Assembly (NCBI RefSeq): GCF_001905655.1
Contig: NZ_JMHT01000074.1
Span: 20,282 to 84,281, forward strand
DNA from: Mycobacterium sp. ST-F2
Lineage (GTDB): Bacteria > Actinomycetota > Actinomycetes > Mycobacteriales > Mycobacteriaceae
Direction of reading: 5' to 3'
DNA: 64,000 nucleotides
Shown: positions 33,394-41,503 of the stretch, in pieces
Layout: every line of letters starts with the position of its first letter
Position numbering within the stretch: the first letter of the stretch is position 1
Program-made: the position numbers and the translations under genes
The notes under the pieces: model-generated
Databases searched by the model: none
Seen by the model: the letters and a program-made list of their open reading frames with translations, nothing else
What the model was told of the DNA's origin: nothing

Positions 33394-35415
33394 ATGCCGC
33401 CAATTGATGTGGTCGACCGGGCAGACAGCCAACCCGCTACGCGAACGGCGCTGCCGGATCCCGGCGAGCAGGTGCCCAAGCTGGCATGGCCGACGGTCGC
33501 GCTGTTCCTCGCGGGAGCCGTGGCATTCGTTGCGTCCACCGTGGCCTACCTCGTCGGCGCCGCGCCGACGTGGGTCCCCATCGTCGTCAATGCGGTGGTG
33601 ACCTTCACGATGTTCACCGTTCTCCACGACGCGGTGCACTACGCGATCAGCTCCACCCGTTGGGTCAACGGGTTGGTCGGACGGTTCGCGGTGTTGTTCG
33701 TCCAGCCGATGATCTCTTTTCCCTCGTTCGGCTTCATTCACATTGAGCACCACCGGCATTCGAACGACGACGAGAACGATCCGGATACCTTCGCCTCCCA
33801 TGGGCCGGTGTGGCAGCTGCCGTTCCGCTGGGCAGTGCTCGACGTCTTCTACGGTGGCTATCTGATTCGCAAGATACGTAGTCGACCGAAGGCGGAGATC
33901 GCCGAAACCTTGGTGTGCGCGACTCTTTCGGTGGTCGGACTCATTGCCGCGATCATGTCGGGCCACTTCTGGACACTGGCCGTCGTCTTCATCATCCCGC
34001 AGCGGATCGCGGTGGTCGTCTTGTCGTGGTGGTTCGACTGGATGCCGCACCACGGTCTGGAGGACACCCAGCGCAGTGACCGCTATCGGGCGACTCGCGC
34101 CCGCGTCGGTATGGAGTGGCTCTACACCCCGTTGATGTTGTCGCAGAACTACCACCTGGTGCACCACCTGCATCCGTCGGTGCCGTTCTACCGGTACACC
34201 AAGACCTGGCGCCGTAACGAGGAGGCGTACCTGGACCGTAACTCCGCGATTTCCACGGTGTTCGGTCAGGAACTCGACTCCGACGAATTCCGGGAGTGGA
34301 AGCAGCTCAACGGAAAGCTCGGTCGACTGCTACCGGTTCGGATGCCGGCCCGCTCGAGTTCCCCGCACGCGGTATTCCACCGGATTCCGGTGGCTGCGGT
34401 CGATCCGATCACCGCGGACAGCACCTTGGTGACCTTCGCAGTGCCGGAGGCGCTGCAGGATCAGTTCCGCTTCGAACCGGGTCAGCACGTCTCGGTGCGC
34501 ACCAACCTCGGTGGCGAAGGTGTGCGTCGGAGCTACTCGATCTGTGCGCCGGCCACGCGGGCGCAGCTGCGGATCGCGGTGAAACACATTCCGGGAGGGA
34601 CGTTCTCGGGCTTTGTGGCCGACCAGCTCAAGGCCGGCGACGTCCTCGAGGTGATGACCCCGGCGGGCAGTTTCAGTTCCGCGCTGCATCCGCTGCATCG
34701 GAAGCACTATGTAGGTCTGGTGGCCGGCAGCGGTATCACGCCGGTGCTGTCGATCCTGGCCACCGTCATGGAGCTCGAAACCGAGAGTCGCTTCACTCTC
34801 ATCTACGGCAACCGAGACAAGGAATCGACGATGTTCCGCGTCGAACTCGACCGCCTCGAATCCCGCTATGCCGACCGCCTCGAAATCCGGCACGTGTTGT
34901 CGAGCGAGCCGCGGCACATCCCGGAATTGTCCGGCCGCATCGATGCGGAACGGCTGACTCGTTGGCTCACAACGGATCTTCGTCCCGACACGGTGGACGA
35001 GTGGTTCCTGTGCGGCCCGGCCGCAATGTCCACTGGTGCGTACGAGACGTTGATCGAGCGCGGCGTGGACCCGGAGCGCATCCACCTCGAGCTGTTCACG
35101 GGCTTCGACCGCGCCGATGCGCCTGCGCGTGACTACCAGCCTGCAACCGTCACCGTGCAATTGTCCGGAAGGAAACAGACTTTTGACCTACGCGCCGGCG
35201 ACACGATCCTGGAAGGCGCACTGCAAACAGGTAGCAGCGCACCGTACTCCTGCATGGGTGGCGCGTGCGGTACCTGCCGGGCCAAACTGCTCACTGGCAC
35301 AGTCGACATGGACCAGAATTTCGCCCTTGGGCGCAGCGACCTCGACGCCGGCTACATCCTCACCTGCCAGTCGCATCCGACCAGCCCGACTGTGTCGGTC
35401 GACTACGACGCCTGA
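33394..35415 (+). CDS. Fatty acid desaturase fused to a ferredoxin reductase and [2Fe-2S] ferredoxin
   Basis: A 673-residue three-part protein. Residues about 30-310 are a membrane desaturase with four hydrophobic helices and three histidine boxes: HDAVH near 78-82, HIEHHRHSN near 117, and HLVHHLHP near 253. Residues about 330-560 are a ferredoxin-NADP-reductase-like module with RRSYSICAP (FAD), GLVAGSGITPVLSIL (NAD(P)H) and WFLCGPAAM. The C-terminal 90 residues are a plant-type ferredoxin with CMGGACGTCRAKL and a fourth Cys in LTCQSHP. The protein should therefore desaturate a lipid at the membrane with its own NAD(P)H electron chain. The divergent AraC gene likely regulates it. The acyl substrate and position are unknown. 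Confidence 0.9.
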   Translation: MPPIDVVDRADSQPATRTALPDPGEQVPKLAWPTVALFLAGAVAFVASTVAYLVGAAPTWVPIVVNAVVTFTMFTVLHDAVHYAISSTRWVNGLVGRFAVLFVQPMISFPSFGFIHIEHHRHSNDDENDPDTFASHGPVWQLPFRWAVLDVFYGGYLIRKIRSRPKAEIAETLVCATLSVVGLIAAIMSGHFWTLAVVFIIPQRIAVVVLSWWFDWMPHHGLEDTQRSDRYRATRARVGMEWLYTPLMLSQNYHLVHHLHPSVPFYRYTKTWRRNEEAYLDRNSAISTVFGQELDSDEFREWKQLNGKLGRLLPVRMPARSSSPHAVFHRIPVAAVDPITADSTLVTFAVPEALQDQFRFEPGQHVSVRTNLGGEGVRRSYSICAPATRAQLRIAVKHIPGGTFSGFVADQLKAGDVLEVMTPAGSFSSALHPLHRKHYVGLVAGSGITPVLSILATVMELETESRFTLIYGNRDKESTMFRVELDRLESRYADRLEIRHVLSSEPRHIPELSGRIDAERLTRWLTTDLRPDTVDEWFLCGPAAMSTGAYETLIERGVDPERIHLELFTGFDRADAPARDYQPATVTVQLSGRKQTFDLRAGDTILEGALQTGSSAPYSCMGGACGTCRAKLLTGTVDMDQNFALGRSDLDAGYILTCQSHPTSPTVSVDYDA

Positions 35416-35428
35416 CGGCAGCCGCCGC

Positions 35429-35489
35429 GTTGACCCTGCGCCCACGCACACGGCTACTCGGTGTTTTGCGCCCAGGTTGCAGGGTCAAC
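35429..35489. repeat. Long inverted repeat GTTGACCCTGC ... GCAGGGTCAAC after the desaturase gene
   Basis: Eleven-base arms separated by 39 bases form a stem 14 bases after the desaturase stop. The loop contains a second copy of GCGCCCA. It may stop plus-strand transcription coming toward the convergent permease gene. Confidence 0.45.
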
Positions 35490-35519
35490 GGGCACAAGGC
35501 AATTGGCCCACACGATAAA

Positions 35520-35549
35520 CGCCCCGCCATGCCGAAGCATGACGGGGCG
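35520..35549 (-). terminator. Intrinsic terminator of the amine catabolism operon, UUCG tetraloop
   Basis: Read on the minus strand, a 13-bp stem (one G-U pair) closes a C-UUCG-G tetraloop, one of the most stable RNA loops, and is followed by GTTTATCGT. It begins 12 bases after the permease stop codon. This is a better intrinsic terminator than most in mycobacteria and clearly marks the end of the aldehyde dehydrogenase-oxidase-Usp-permease unit. Confidence 0.8.
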
Positions 35550-35561
35550 TATCGAACCGAC

Positions 35562-37097
35562 TCAGGGGAGCGGCGGTGTATCCATCGTCAGGGTCTCTCC
35601 GCGGAAGTACGCCGGCTGGGCAGCCCGCATGACGAGCATGAGGACAGCCCCGAAGAGCAGGATGCCGAAGCCGAGGTAAAACACCAGGCCGATGCCGCCG
35701 ATCTCCGCGCCGCTGCCGCTGGCCGTCGGATCCATACTGACGAGCACCGACTTGACGAAGACGGAGAGCAGCATGACACCACCGAGCAGTGGGAACACCA
35801 GCTTGTAGATGATGTTGTGCAGGTTGAGGAACAGTTCCTTGCGGAAGAACCAGACACAGGCGAACGCCGTGATGCCGTAGTACCAGCAGATCATGATGCC
35901 AAGGGCCGCAATGGTATCCAGCAGCGTCCGCTCCGACAGCAGCGTCACGATGGTGTAGAACGCGGCTGTCACGACGCCTGCGACGACGGTGCTGTACACG
36001 GGAGACAGTGTGCGAGGGCTGATCTGGGCGAACTTCTTCGGGAACGCCCCGTAGGTACCCATCGCCAGCATGGTGCGGGCGGCCGGCAGCACGGTGGTCT
36101 GCAGGCTGGCGATCGACGATGCGAACACCGCCAGCAGGAGCAGGGGCCCGCCCCAGTCGCCCAGGACCGGATAGGCCAGCGCACCGAAGACGTTGGCGGC
36201 GTTGTCCTTGTTGCCCAGGCCCAGGCCCGTGTCGCCGATGCCGGCGTACATCATCACGGCGACCGCCACCAGGAGGTACGTCAGCAGAATCGACAGGACG
36301 CAGAGCAATCCGGCGCGACCGGGCACCTTGGTGGGGTCCTTGCACTCCTCGCCGAGGGTCAGGCAGGTGTCCCAGCCCCAGAACGCGAAGATGGAGCCGA
36401 TGAGACCGATCACGAAGGCGCTCATCGTGAGTCCGGTGAACGGGTCGAACCAGTCGATGTCGAAGCTCAGGTGGCCTTCGACGCCGCCCGACCGCACGAT
36501 CGCGACGATCGCGAACGTGATCAGCACGATCATCTGGAAGCCGACCAGCACGTACTGCACCTTCTCGCTGGTCGTGATGCCACGGCAGGAGATGTAGGTG
36601 GCGATGGCCAGCAGCGCGACGGTCGACCCGATGTTGATCCAGACGTTGTCGGCCGAGAGTGTGGCGAGCTTCTCGTTGTGCAGCACGCTGCCGAGGAACT
36701 CATACCCGAACTGGACACCGATGGAGGCGAGGTTGGACAGCACGATGATGGTGGCGATCACCATGCCCCAGCCGCACATCCAGCCGACGTACGGGCCAAA
36801 AGCCTTGGTGGACCACGTGAATGAGGCGCCGCAGTCAGGTGCCCGTGAGTTCAGCTCGCGGTACGCGTAGGCGGTGAGGAACATGGGGATGAAGCCGGCG
36901 ATCAGGATGGCCGGCATCTTCAGCCCGACGGCGGCGACGATGAGCCCGATGCTGGCGGTGAGCGTATAGCCGGGGGCCACGGTCGAGATACCGAGAATGG
37001 CTCCGGTGAAGGTGCCGATACGGCCTGCGGCGAGGCCTTTGGCGACCAGGCCTTCTTCGCGCTCGGCGCGCTCCAGTTCGGACACGCTGTCAGTCAT
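35562..37097 (-). CDS. APC-superfamily amino acid/polyamine permease
   Basis: A 511-residue transporter with twelve predicted helices. The first helix has FTGAILGISTVAPGYTLTAS, the APC sodium/substrate loop, and later helices include FVIGLIGSIFAFWGWDTCLTLGEE with a Trp/Glu pair common in polyamine and amino acid antiporters. ATG 37097 follows GAAGGGG and overlaps the end of the universal stress protein gene; a start at 37112 is possible. It is the last gene of the minus-strand operon with a copper amine oxidase and an aldehyde dehydrogenase, so it most likely imports the amine they degrade (putrescine, tyramine or a similar compound). Specificity is inferred from that context. Confidence 0.87.
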   Translation of the reverse strand: MTDSVSELERAEREEGLVAKGLAAGRIGTFTGAILGISTVAPGYTLTASIGLIVAAVGLKMPAILIAGFIPMFLTAYAYRELNSRAPDCGASFTWSTKAFGPYVGWMCGWGMVIATIIVLSNLASIGVQFGYEFLGSVLHNEKLATLSADNVWINIGSTVALLAIATYISCRGITTSEKVQYVLVGFQMIVLITFAIVAIVRSGGVEGHLSFDIDWFDPFTGLTMSAFVIGLIGSIFAFWGWDTCLTLGEECKDPTKVPGRAGLLCVLSILLTYLLVAVAVMMYAGIGDTGLGLGNKDNAANVFGALAYPVLGDWGGPLLLLAVFASSIASLQTTVLPAARTMLAMGTYGAFPKKFAQISPRTLSPVYSTVVAGVVTAAFYTIVTLLSERTLLDTIAALGIMICWYYGITAFACVWFFRKELFLNLHNIIYKLVFPLLGGVMLLSVFVKSVLVSMDPTASGSGAEIGGIGLVFYLGFGILLFGAVLMLVMRAAQPAYFRGETLTMDTPPLP

Positions 37098-37941
37098 TAT
37101 CAGCCCCTTCATCTTTCGGAACCACGATCATCGGGACCTGCAGGACGCGGAGCATCTTCGCCGCGGTGGAACCCAGGAAGAGCCGGCGCGGCTGCGCGAG
37201 CCGACTGGAGCCGACCATGATGACATCGCCGTCATGCCAGCCGAGCTTGTTGACGGCGTCCTCGACGGTGGGCCCGGTGGCCACCCGCGAGGTGACCGGA
37301 ATACCTTCCGGGAGAAAGGCTTTTGCCTGGTCGAGGGCGTCCTGTGCGTGCTGCTGTGCCCGCTCCAGGTCGTCGGCGTCGTCGACGGCGACCAGTGACA
37401 CCAGACGAAGAGGCGTCTCGGTGTCGCGGCAGAACCGGAGCGCGGTGTCCAGGAGGAGTTTGGCTCCGGCCCGGGTCCCGACGGCGCACGTGACTTCCCG
37501 GATGCGCTCGTTGCGCTTCAGGCGGGCGCCGCGCGGTGCGATGACCACCGGGATCGGGGACGCGTGGACCAGGTCGTTGACCACCGAGCCCAGCGACAGC
37601 GAGCCGGCGATCCCGCCGCCGGCACCACCGACCACCAGGACCTCTGCCTCTGCGGCCTCTGCCGCCGCGATCAGGCCCGCGGTGCTGGACTCGTCGAAGC
37701 TCAGATGCGTGGTGACGGCGAGGTCGCTCGGGAACCCGGCCGCGGCTGCGGCGAGCCAGCTTTCGGCTTCGCGCTGCAGGACGCCGCCCGGAGTGGTGGC
37801 GAGGGCCGATCGGTCGGCAGGCAGCACCATGCACAGGTCGATCTCTGCGCCCAGGGTGCGGGCGATCTGCTCGCCGACGGCGACAGCATCGTCACCGCCC
37901 GGTGTCGCCAGATAGGCGACGGCGATTCGCGGAGTACTCAC
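37090..37941 (-). CDS. Tandem universal stress protein (UspA family)
   Basis: A 283-residue protein with two UspA domains. The first begins RIAVAYLATPGGDDAVAV, with EVLVVGGAGGGIAGSLSLGSV as its nucleotide-loop region; the second begins EVTCAVGTRAGAKLLLDTAL, with DVIMVGSSRLAQPRRLFLGS holding the G-x2-G-x9-G(S) ATP loop. Domain one's loop is atypical. Usp proteins bind ATP or other nucleotides and tune metabolism or transport. Its gene is between the amine oxidase (three-base gap) and the permease (overlap), so it probably modulates uptake or copes with the hydrogen peroxide and aldehyde made by the oxidase. That role is an inference. Confidence 0.88.
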   Translation of the reverse strand: MSTPRIAVAYLATPGGDDAVAVGEQIARTLGAEIDLCMVLPADRSALATTPGGVLQREAESWLAAAAAGFPSDLAVTTHLSFDESSTAGLIAAAEAAEAEVLVVGGAGGGIAGSLSLGSVVNDLVHASPIPVVIAPRGARLKRNERIREVTCAVGTRAGAKLLLDTALRFCRDTETPLRLVSLVAVDDADDLERAQQHAQDALDQAKAFLPEGIPVTSRVATGPTVEDAVNKLGWHDGDVIMVGSSRLAQPRRLFLGSTAAKMLRVLQVPMIVVPKDEGADND

Positions 37942-37944
37942 GGA

Positions 37945-39888
37945 TCAGCTCTCTTCACAGTCGGAGGTCATGTGGCAGGCCTTCGGCGGCGTCGGCGCGA
38001 CATCGATCGAGGGATTGCGATCGAAGAAGCCGACAGGCTTGAGCCAGAAGTTGACGGTGTCGACCGGCATGATGGGCCAGTCTTCCGGGCGCGTGATGTG
38101 GTGGATGCCGAAGACGTACCACAGCACGACGTCCGTGTTCTCGATCGAGCGGTTGGCCTCGGTCCACATCGGCAGACCGGTGTCTTCCTTGCTCTGGGTG
38201 ACGAATTCGCCAGCGGGCCAACGCTCGTCGGGCGAGTTGGGGGTGACCCACACGGTGTGCTCGATGGCCTTGCAGCGCGCCAGGACCGGCGAGTTCGGAT
38301 CGAACATGGCAGGGAACGCGCCGCCGGGAACCAACTTGTAGGCCGGGGCGGTGCCGATGCCGTTGCGGACGTTGTCGTTGACGACCTTCCACGCCCGCTG
38401 GGTCTGGAAGTTCATGTCCTGCTTGCCCTCGGCCTCGGTGCGCAGCGGGGTGTTGCGTTGCCGCAGCGACAGGCCGTACGGGTTGTCCGGTCCCATCGGC
38501 TCGATCTCGGTCTCGGTGGCGTACACCGTGTTGTCGGTGCCGTCGATGTCGAGGTCGAGGCGGGCGACGAGGAAGTGCTGGTGGTACGGCGCGTAGGTGC
38601 GGTTGTCGACGAGCGTGCCGTGCGGGTGGGCCTGGCCCTCGGGGAAGTTGCTCACCACCATGATTCCCGTTGCGCGGACCTCACATTCGATGTTGCCGTC
38701 CTGGTAGAACCGCCAGTAGGTGAGGTACTCGTAGTTGGCGACGGTGACGTGGAACGACACCGTGAGCCGGCGCATGCGGCGCACCTCGGCGCCGCCGTGG
38801 TGGTCGACGTGCTTCCACAGCACGGCGTTGTCCTCTTCGTGGATGCAGATCGCGTTCTTGATGGTGAACGGTTCGCCCTTGCTGTTGTGCAGCACGGCGT
38901 CCAGGTACCGGATCTCACCGAGACAGTCGCAGCCCAGCTCCAGCGAGGTGGTCATGAAGCCGATGCCCCACTCGCCGATGTCGAAAGCCGTTCGGCGGTA
39001 ATGGTCGGTGCAGTGATCGCGGTAGGGGACCATCATCTCGGCGAATGAGATCCGGTTGGCCACCGACCGCACGTTGCCGTTGTCGTTGTAGGTCACGGCG
39101 TGCAGCGTCATGCCCTCGCGGTAGTTGAAACCGACTCGCAGCGACCAGTTCTGCCACTTGAGCAGGTTGCCCTCGAGGGTGAACGAAACCCCTTCGGGCT
39201 GGGTGATGTTCAGCGGCTGCAGTGGTTCCCGGGTGCTCGCCTTGCGGATGCGCTCGGGAATGTGTTGCGGCACATACTCACCCATCATCTCCGGGCGATC
39301 GACGGTGAAGGTGTCCTCGATCTCCAGCAGTTCCATGGTGTTCATGTCGATCACGCAGTGGAACCCGTTGACGGGCCCGGCGTAGGGGTTGGCGCCTTCG
39401 GCGGCCCGCACCCAGGTGTCGGTCCAGCCCAGGCGGCGGTCCTTGTACTTCTCGGGCATCACGACGTCGCCGTAGGTCCAGGTGTCCATGAACACCAGGT
39501 CCATGTCCGTGATGCCGCGCTTGGCCAGCGCCGCAATGACATCGGGGTTCTTGCGCAGAACCTCGTCGGCCTCTTCCCACTCGTCCACGGTGAAGTTGGG
39601 CTGCACGCCCGGGATGTGGTCCCACGACAGCACCGACTCGTCCGTCAACGACACGACGCTCTTGTACGTGCGGTTGTTCGCGGTGTCGAGCAACGTCGCC
39701 AGCGCGCGACGGTCCGGCGCGGCGCCGGTCGCGTCGAATGCCGCGACGTCAGCCTTCGCCGGTTCCACCATCTCGACGGAGGTGTACCGCCAGCCGTCCC
39801 CGACGCCGTGCGCTGCCGCGAGAATCTCGGCGACCTTGGTGAATTCGGGTGCGGTCAGCGGGTCGAGAGGGTGGAAGGTGTCAGGCAT
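37945..39888 (-). CDS. Copper/topaquinone primary amine oxidase
   Basis: A 647-residue oxidase that turns primary amines into aldehydes with release of ammonia and hydrogen peroxide. The cofactor tyrosine is Y386 in the TPQ motif ANYEYLT, the catalytic base is the Asp in RTAFDIGEWG (D303), and copper ligands H436 and H438 lie in YHQHFLVARLDLDIDG, with a third His in FGIHHITRPEDWP. The length and residues match bacterial histamine/tyramine/phenethylamine oxidases. ATG 39888 follows ACAGGAG by eight bases; the open frame goes further upstream but without support. There is no signal peptide, so it acts in the cytoplasm. With the preceding aldehyde dehydrogenase it forms a two-step amine-to-acid module; putrescine is a likely, not proven, substrate. 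Confidence 0.93.
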   Translation of the reverse strand: MPDTFHPLDPLTAPEFTKVAEILAAAHGVGDGWRYTSVEMVEPAKADVAAFDATGAAPDRRALATLLDTANNRTYKSVVSLTDESVLSWDHIPGVQPNFTVDEWEEADEVLRKNPDVIAALAKRGITDMDLVFMDTWTYGDVVMPEKYKDRRLGWTDTWVRAAEGANPYAGPVNGFHCVIDMNTMELLEIEDTFTVDRPEMMGEYVPQHIPERIRKASTREPLQPLNITQPEGVSFTLEGNLLKWQNWSLRVGFNYREGMTLHAVTYNDNGNVRSVANRISFAEMMVPYRDHCTDHYRRTAFDIGEWGIGFMTTSLELGCDCLGEIRYLDAVLHNSKGEPFTIKNAICIHEEDNAVLWKHVDHHGGAEVRRMRRLTVSFHVTVANYEYLTYWRFYQDGNIECEVRATGIMVVSNFPEGQAHPHGTLVDNRTYAPYHQHFLVARLDLDIDGTDNTVYATETEIEPMGPDNPYGLSLRQRNTPLRTEAEGKQDMNFQTQRAWKVVNDNVRNGIGTAPAYKLVPGGAFPAMFDPNSPVLARCKAIEHTVWVTPNSPDERWPAGEFVTQSKEDTGLPMWTEANRSIENTDVVLWYVFGIHHITRPEDWPIMPVDTVNFWLKPVGFFDRNPSIDVAPTPPKACHMTSDCEES

Positions 39889-39950
39889 GGGTGAGGCTCC
39901 TGTCGGCAGGGTGGATTCGGGGTGGAGAAAAACGAGAGGGAGACGGTGGA

Positions 39951-41381
39951 TCAGTCGTGGGCACTCATGACGTGCTTGATCCGGGTGTAGTCCTCGACGC
40001 CGTAGATCGACAGGTCCTTGCCGTAGCCGGACTGCTTGAAGCCGCCGTGGGGCATCTCGGCGGTCAGCATGATGTGGCAGTTGATCCAGACACATCCGAA
40101 ATCGAGTGCGCGGGTGAACTTCTCGGCGGTGGCGTGATCCTTGGTCCACACGCTGGACGCCAGCGCGAACCGCACACCGTTGGCGAGTTCGATGGCCTCT
40201 TCGTCCGTCGAGAACGGCTGGACGGTGATGACGGGGGCGAAGGTCTCCTCCTGGACGATCGCGTCGTCCTGGTGGACGCCGCTGATGATCGTCGGCTCGA
40301 GGTAGAAACCCTTGTCGCCGAGCCGCTTTCCGCCGGTGACGACGGTGGCGTGCGGCGGCAGGTTCTCCAGCTTCTTGATCACGGTGTTGAAGTGGTTGAT
40401 GTTGTTGAGCGGCCCGTAGAACGCGTCGGGATCGTCGGGCAGGCCGGGGCGCAGGTTCTGCGCCGCCGCGGCGAGCGCCGCCACGAACTCGTCGTGGATG
40501 GATTCGTGCACGATCACGCGCGTCGCGGCGGTGCAGTCCTGTCCCGCGTTGAAACAGCCGCCTTCGGCGATGCCTGCCGCGGCCTTGGCGATGTCGACGT
40601 CGGGGAAGACCACCACCGGCGCCTTACCGCCCAGTTCGAGGTGGCTGCGCTTGAGCTGCTTGGCTGCCGACTCGGCGACGGCGATGCCCGCGCGCACCGA
40701 GCCGGTGATCGAAACCAGGCCTGGCACAGGGTGTTCCACCAGCGCGGCGCCGGTCTCGCCGGTGCCCAGGATCACGTTGAGCACGCCGTCGGGCAGGATG
40801 CCCTTGCTCAGCCGGGCCAGGACCAGGGTGCTCTCCGGGGTGGTGTCGCTGGGCTTGAGGACGACGGTGTTGCCGGTCGCCAGCGCGGGGCCGATCTTCC
40901 AGATGGCCATCAGGAAGGGGAAGTTCCACGGCGCCACCTGGCCGACGACGCCGATCGGCTCGCGCCGGACGTAGGACGTGAAGCCCTCCAGGTACTCGCC
41001 GGCCGAGAGGCCGTGAACCATGCGGGCGGCGCCGGCGAAGAAGCGGAGCTGGTTGGCGCCGGCGATGGCCTCCTCGGCGTGCACGATGGCCTTGGGCTGG
41101 CCGGTGTTGCGGCACTGGGCCTCGACGATCTCGTCGGCGTGGGCCTCGATGGCGTCGGCGAGCTTGAGCAGCGCGGCCTGCCGGTCGCCCGGCGTGCTGC
41201 GGCCCCAGGTCTGGAAGGCGCGTTCGGCGGCGGAAACGGCGGCGTCCACATCGGCGCGGTTGGATACGGGTGAGCGTCCCACTACCGACTCGTCGACGGG
41301 GCTGATCAGGTCGATCGTCTCCGACGATGACGACGCGACGAATTGCCCGTCAATGTAGTTCTGCAGTGTTTCGATCGACAT
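39951..41381 (-). CDS. Aldehyde dehydrogenase, aminobutyraldehyde-dehydrogenase type
   Basis: A 476-residue NAD-dependent dehydrogenase. The cofactor region has APWNFPFLMAIWKIGPALATGN and LKPSDTTPESTL; E249 (LELGGKAP) and C283 (GQDCTAATR) are catalytic. The C-terminal WINCHIMLTAEMPHGGFKQSG resembles gamma-aminobutyraldehyde dehydrogenases, which make GABA from the product of putrescine oxidation. It is the first gene of the minus-strand operon, 62 bp ahead of the amine oxidase, and diverges from a PucR-type regulator 122 bp away. GABA so produced would enter gabT-gabD at 26-29 kb. Confidence 0.9.
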   Translation of the reverse strand: MSIETLQNYIDGQFVASSSSETIDLISPVDESVVGRSPVSNRADVDAAVSAAERAFQTWGRSTPGDRQAALLKLADAIEAHADEIVEAQCRNTGQPKAIVHAEEAIAGANQLRFFAGAARMVHGLSAGEYLEGFTSYVRREPIGVVGQVAPWNFPFLMAIWKIGPALATGNTVVLKPSDTTPESTLVLARLSKGILPDGVLNVILGTGETGAALVEHPVPGLVSITGSVRAGIAVAESAAKQLKRSHLELGGKAPVVVFPDVDIAKAAAGIAEGGCFNAGQDCTAATRVIVHESIHDEFVAALAAAAQNLRPGLPDDPDAFYGPLNNINHFNTVIKKLENLPPHATVVTGGKRLGDKGFYLEPTIISGVHQDDAIVQEETFAPVITVQPFSTDEEAIELANGVRFALASSVWTKDHATAEKFTRALDFGCVWINCHIMLTAEMPHGGFKQSGYGKDLSIYGVEDYTRIKHVMSAHD

Positions 41382-41503
41382 CGCGCACGTTCCTCAGGTG
41401 AAGTTGGCAGACAACTGGCTGCACAAGTGTGCGCCAGGACACACCCCCGATCATCTGCCATTCTGGGGATTTTCAGTGGAGTTTTTCGACATTCTGTACA
41501 TTC

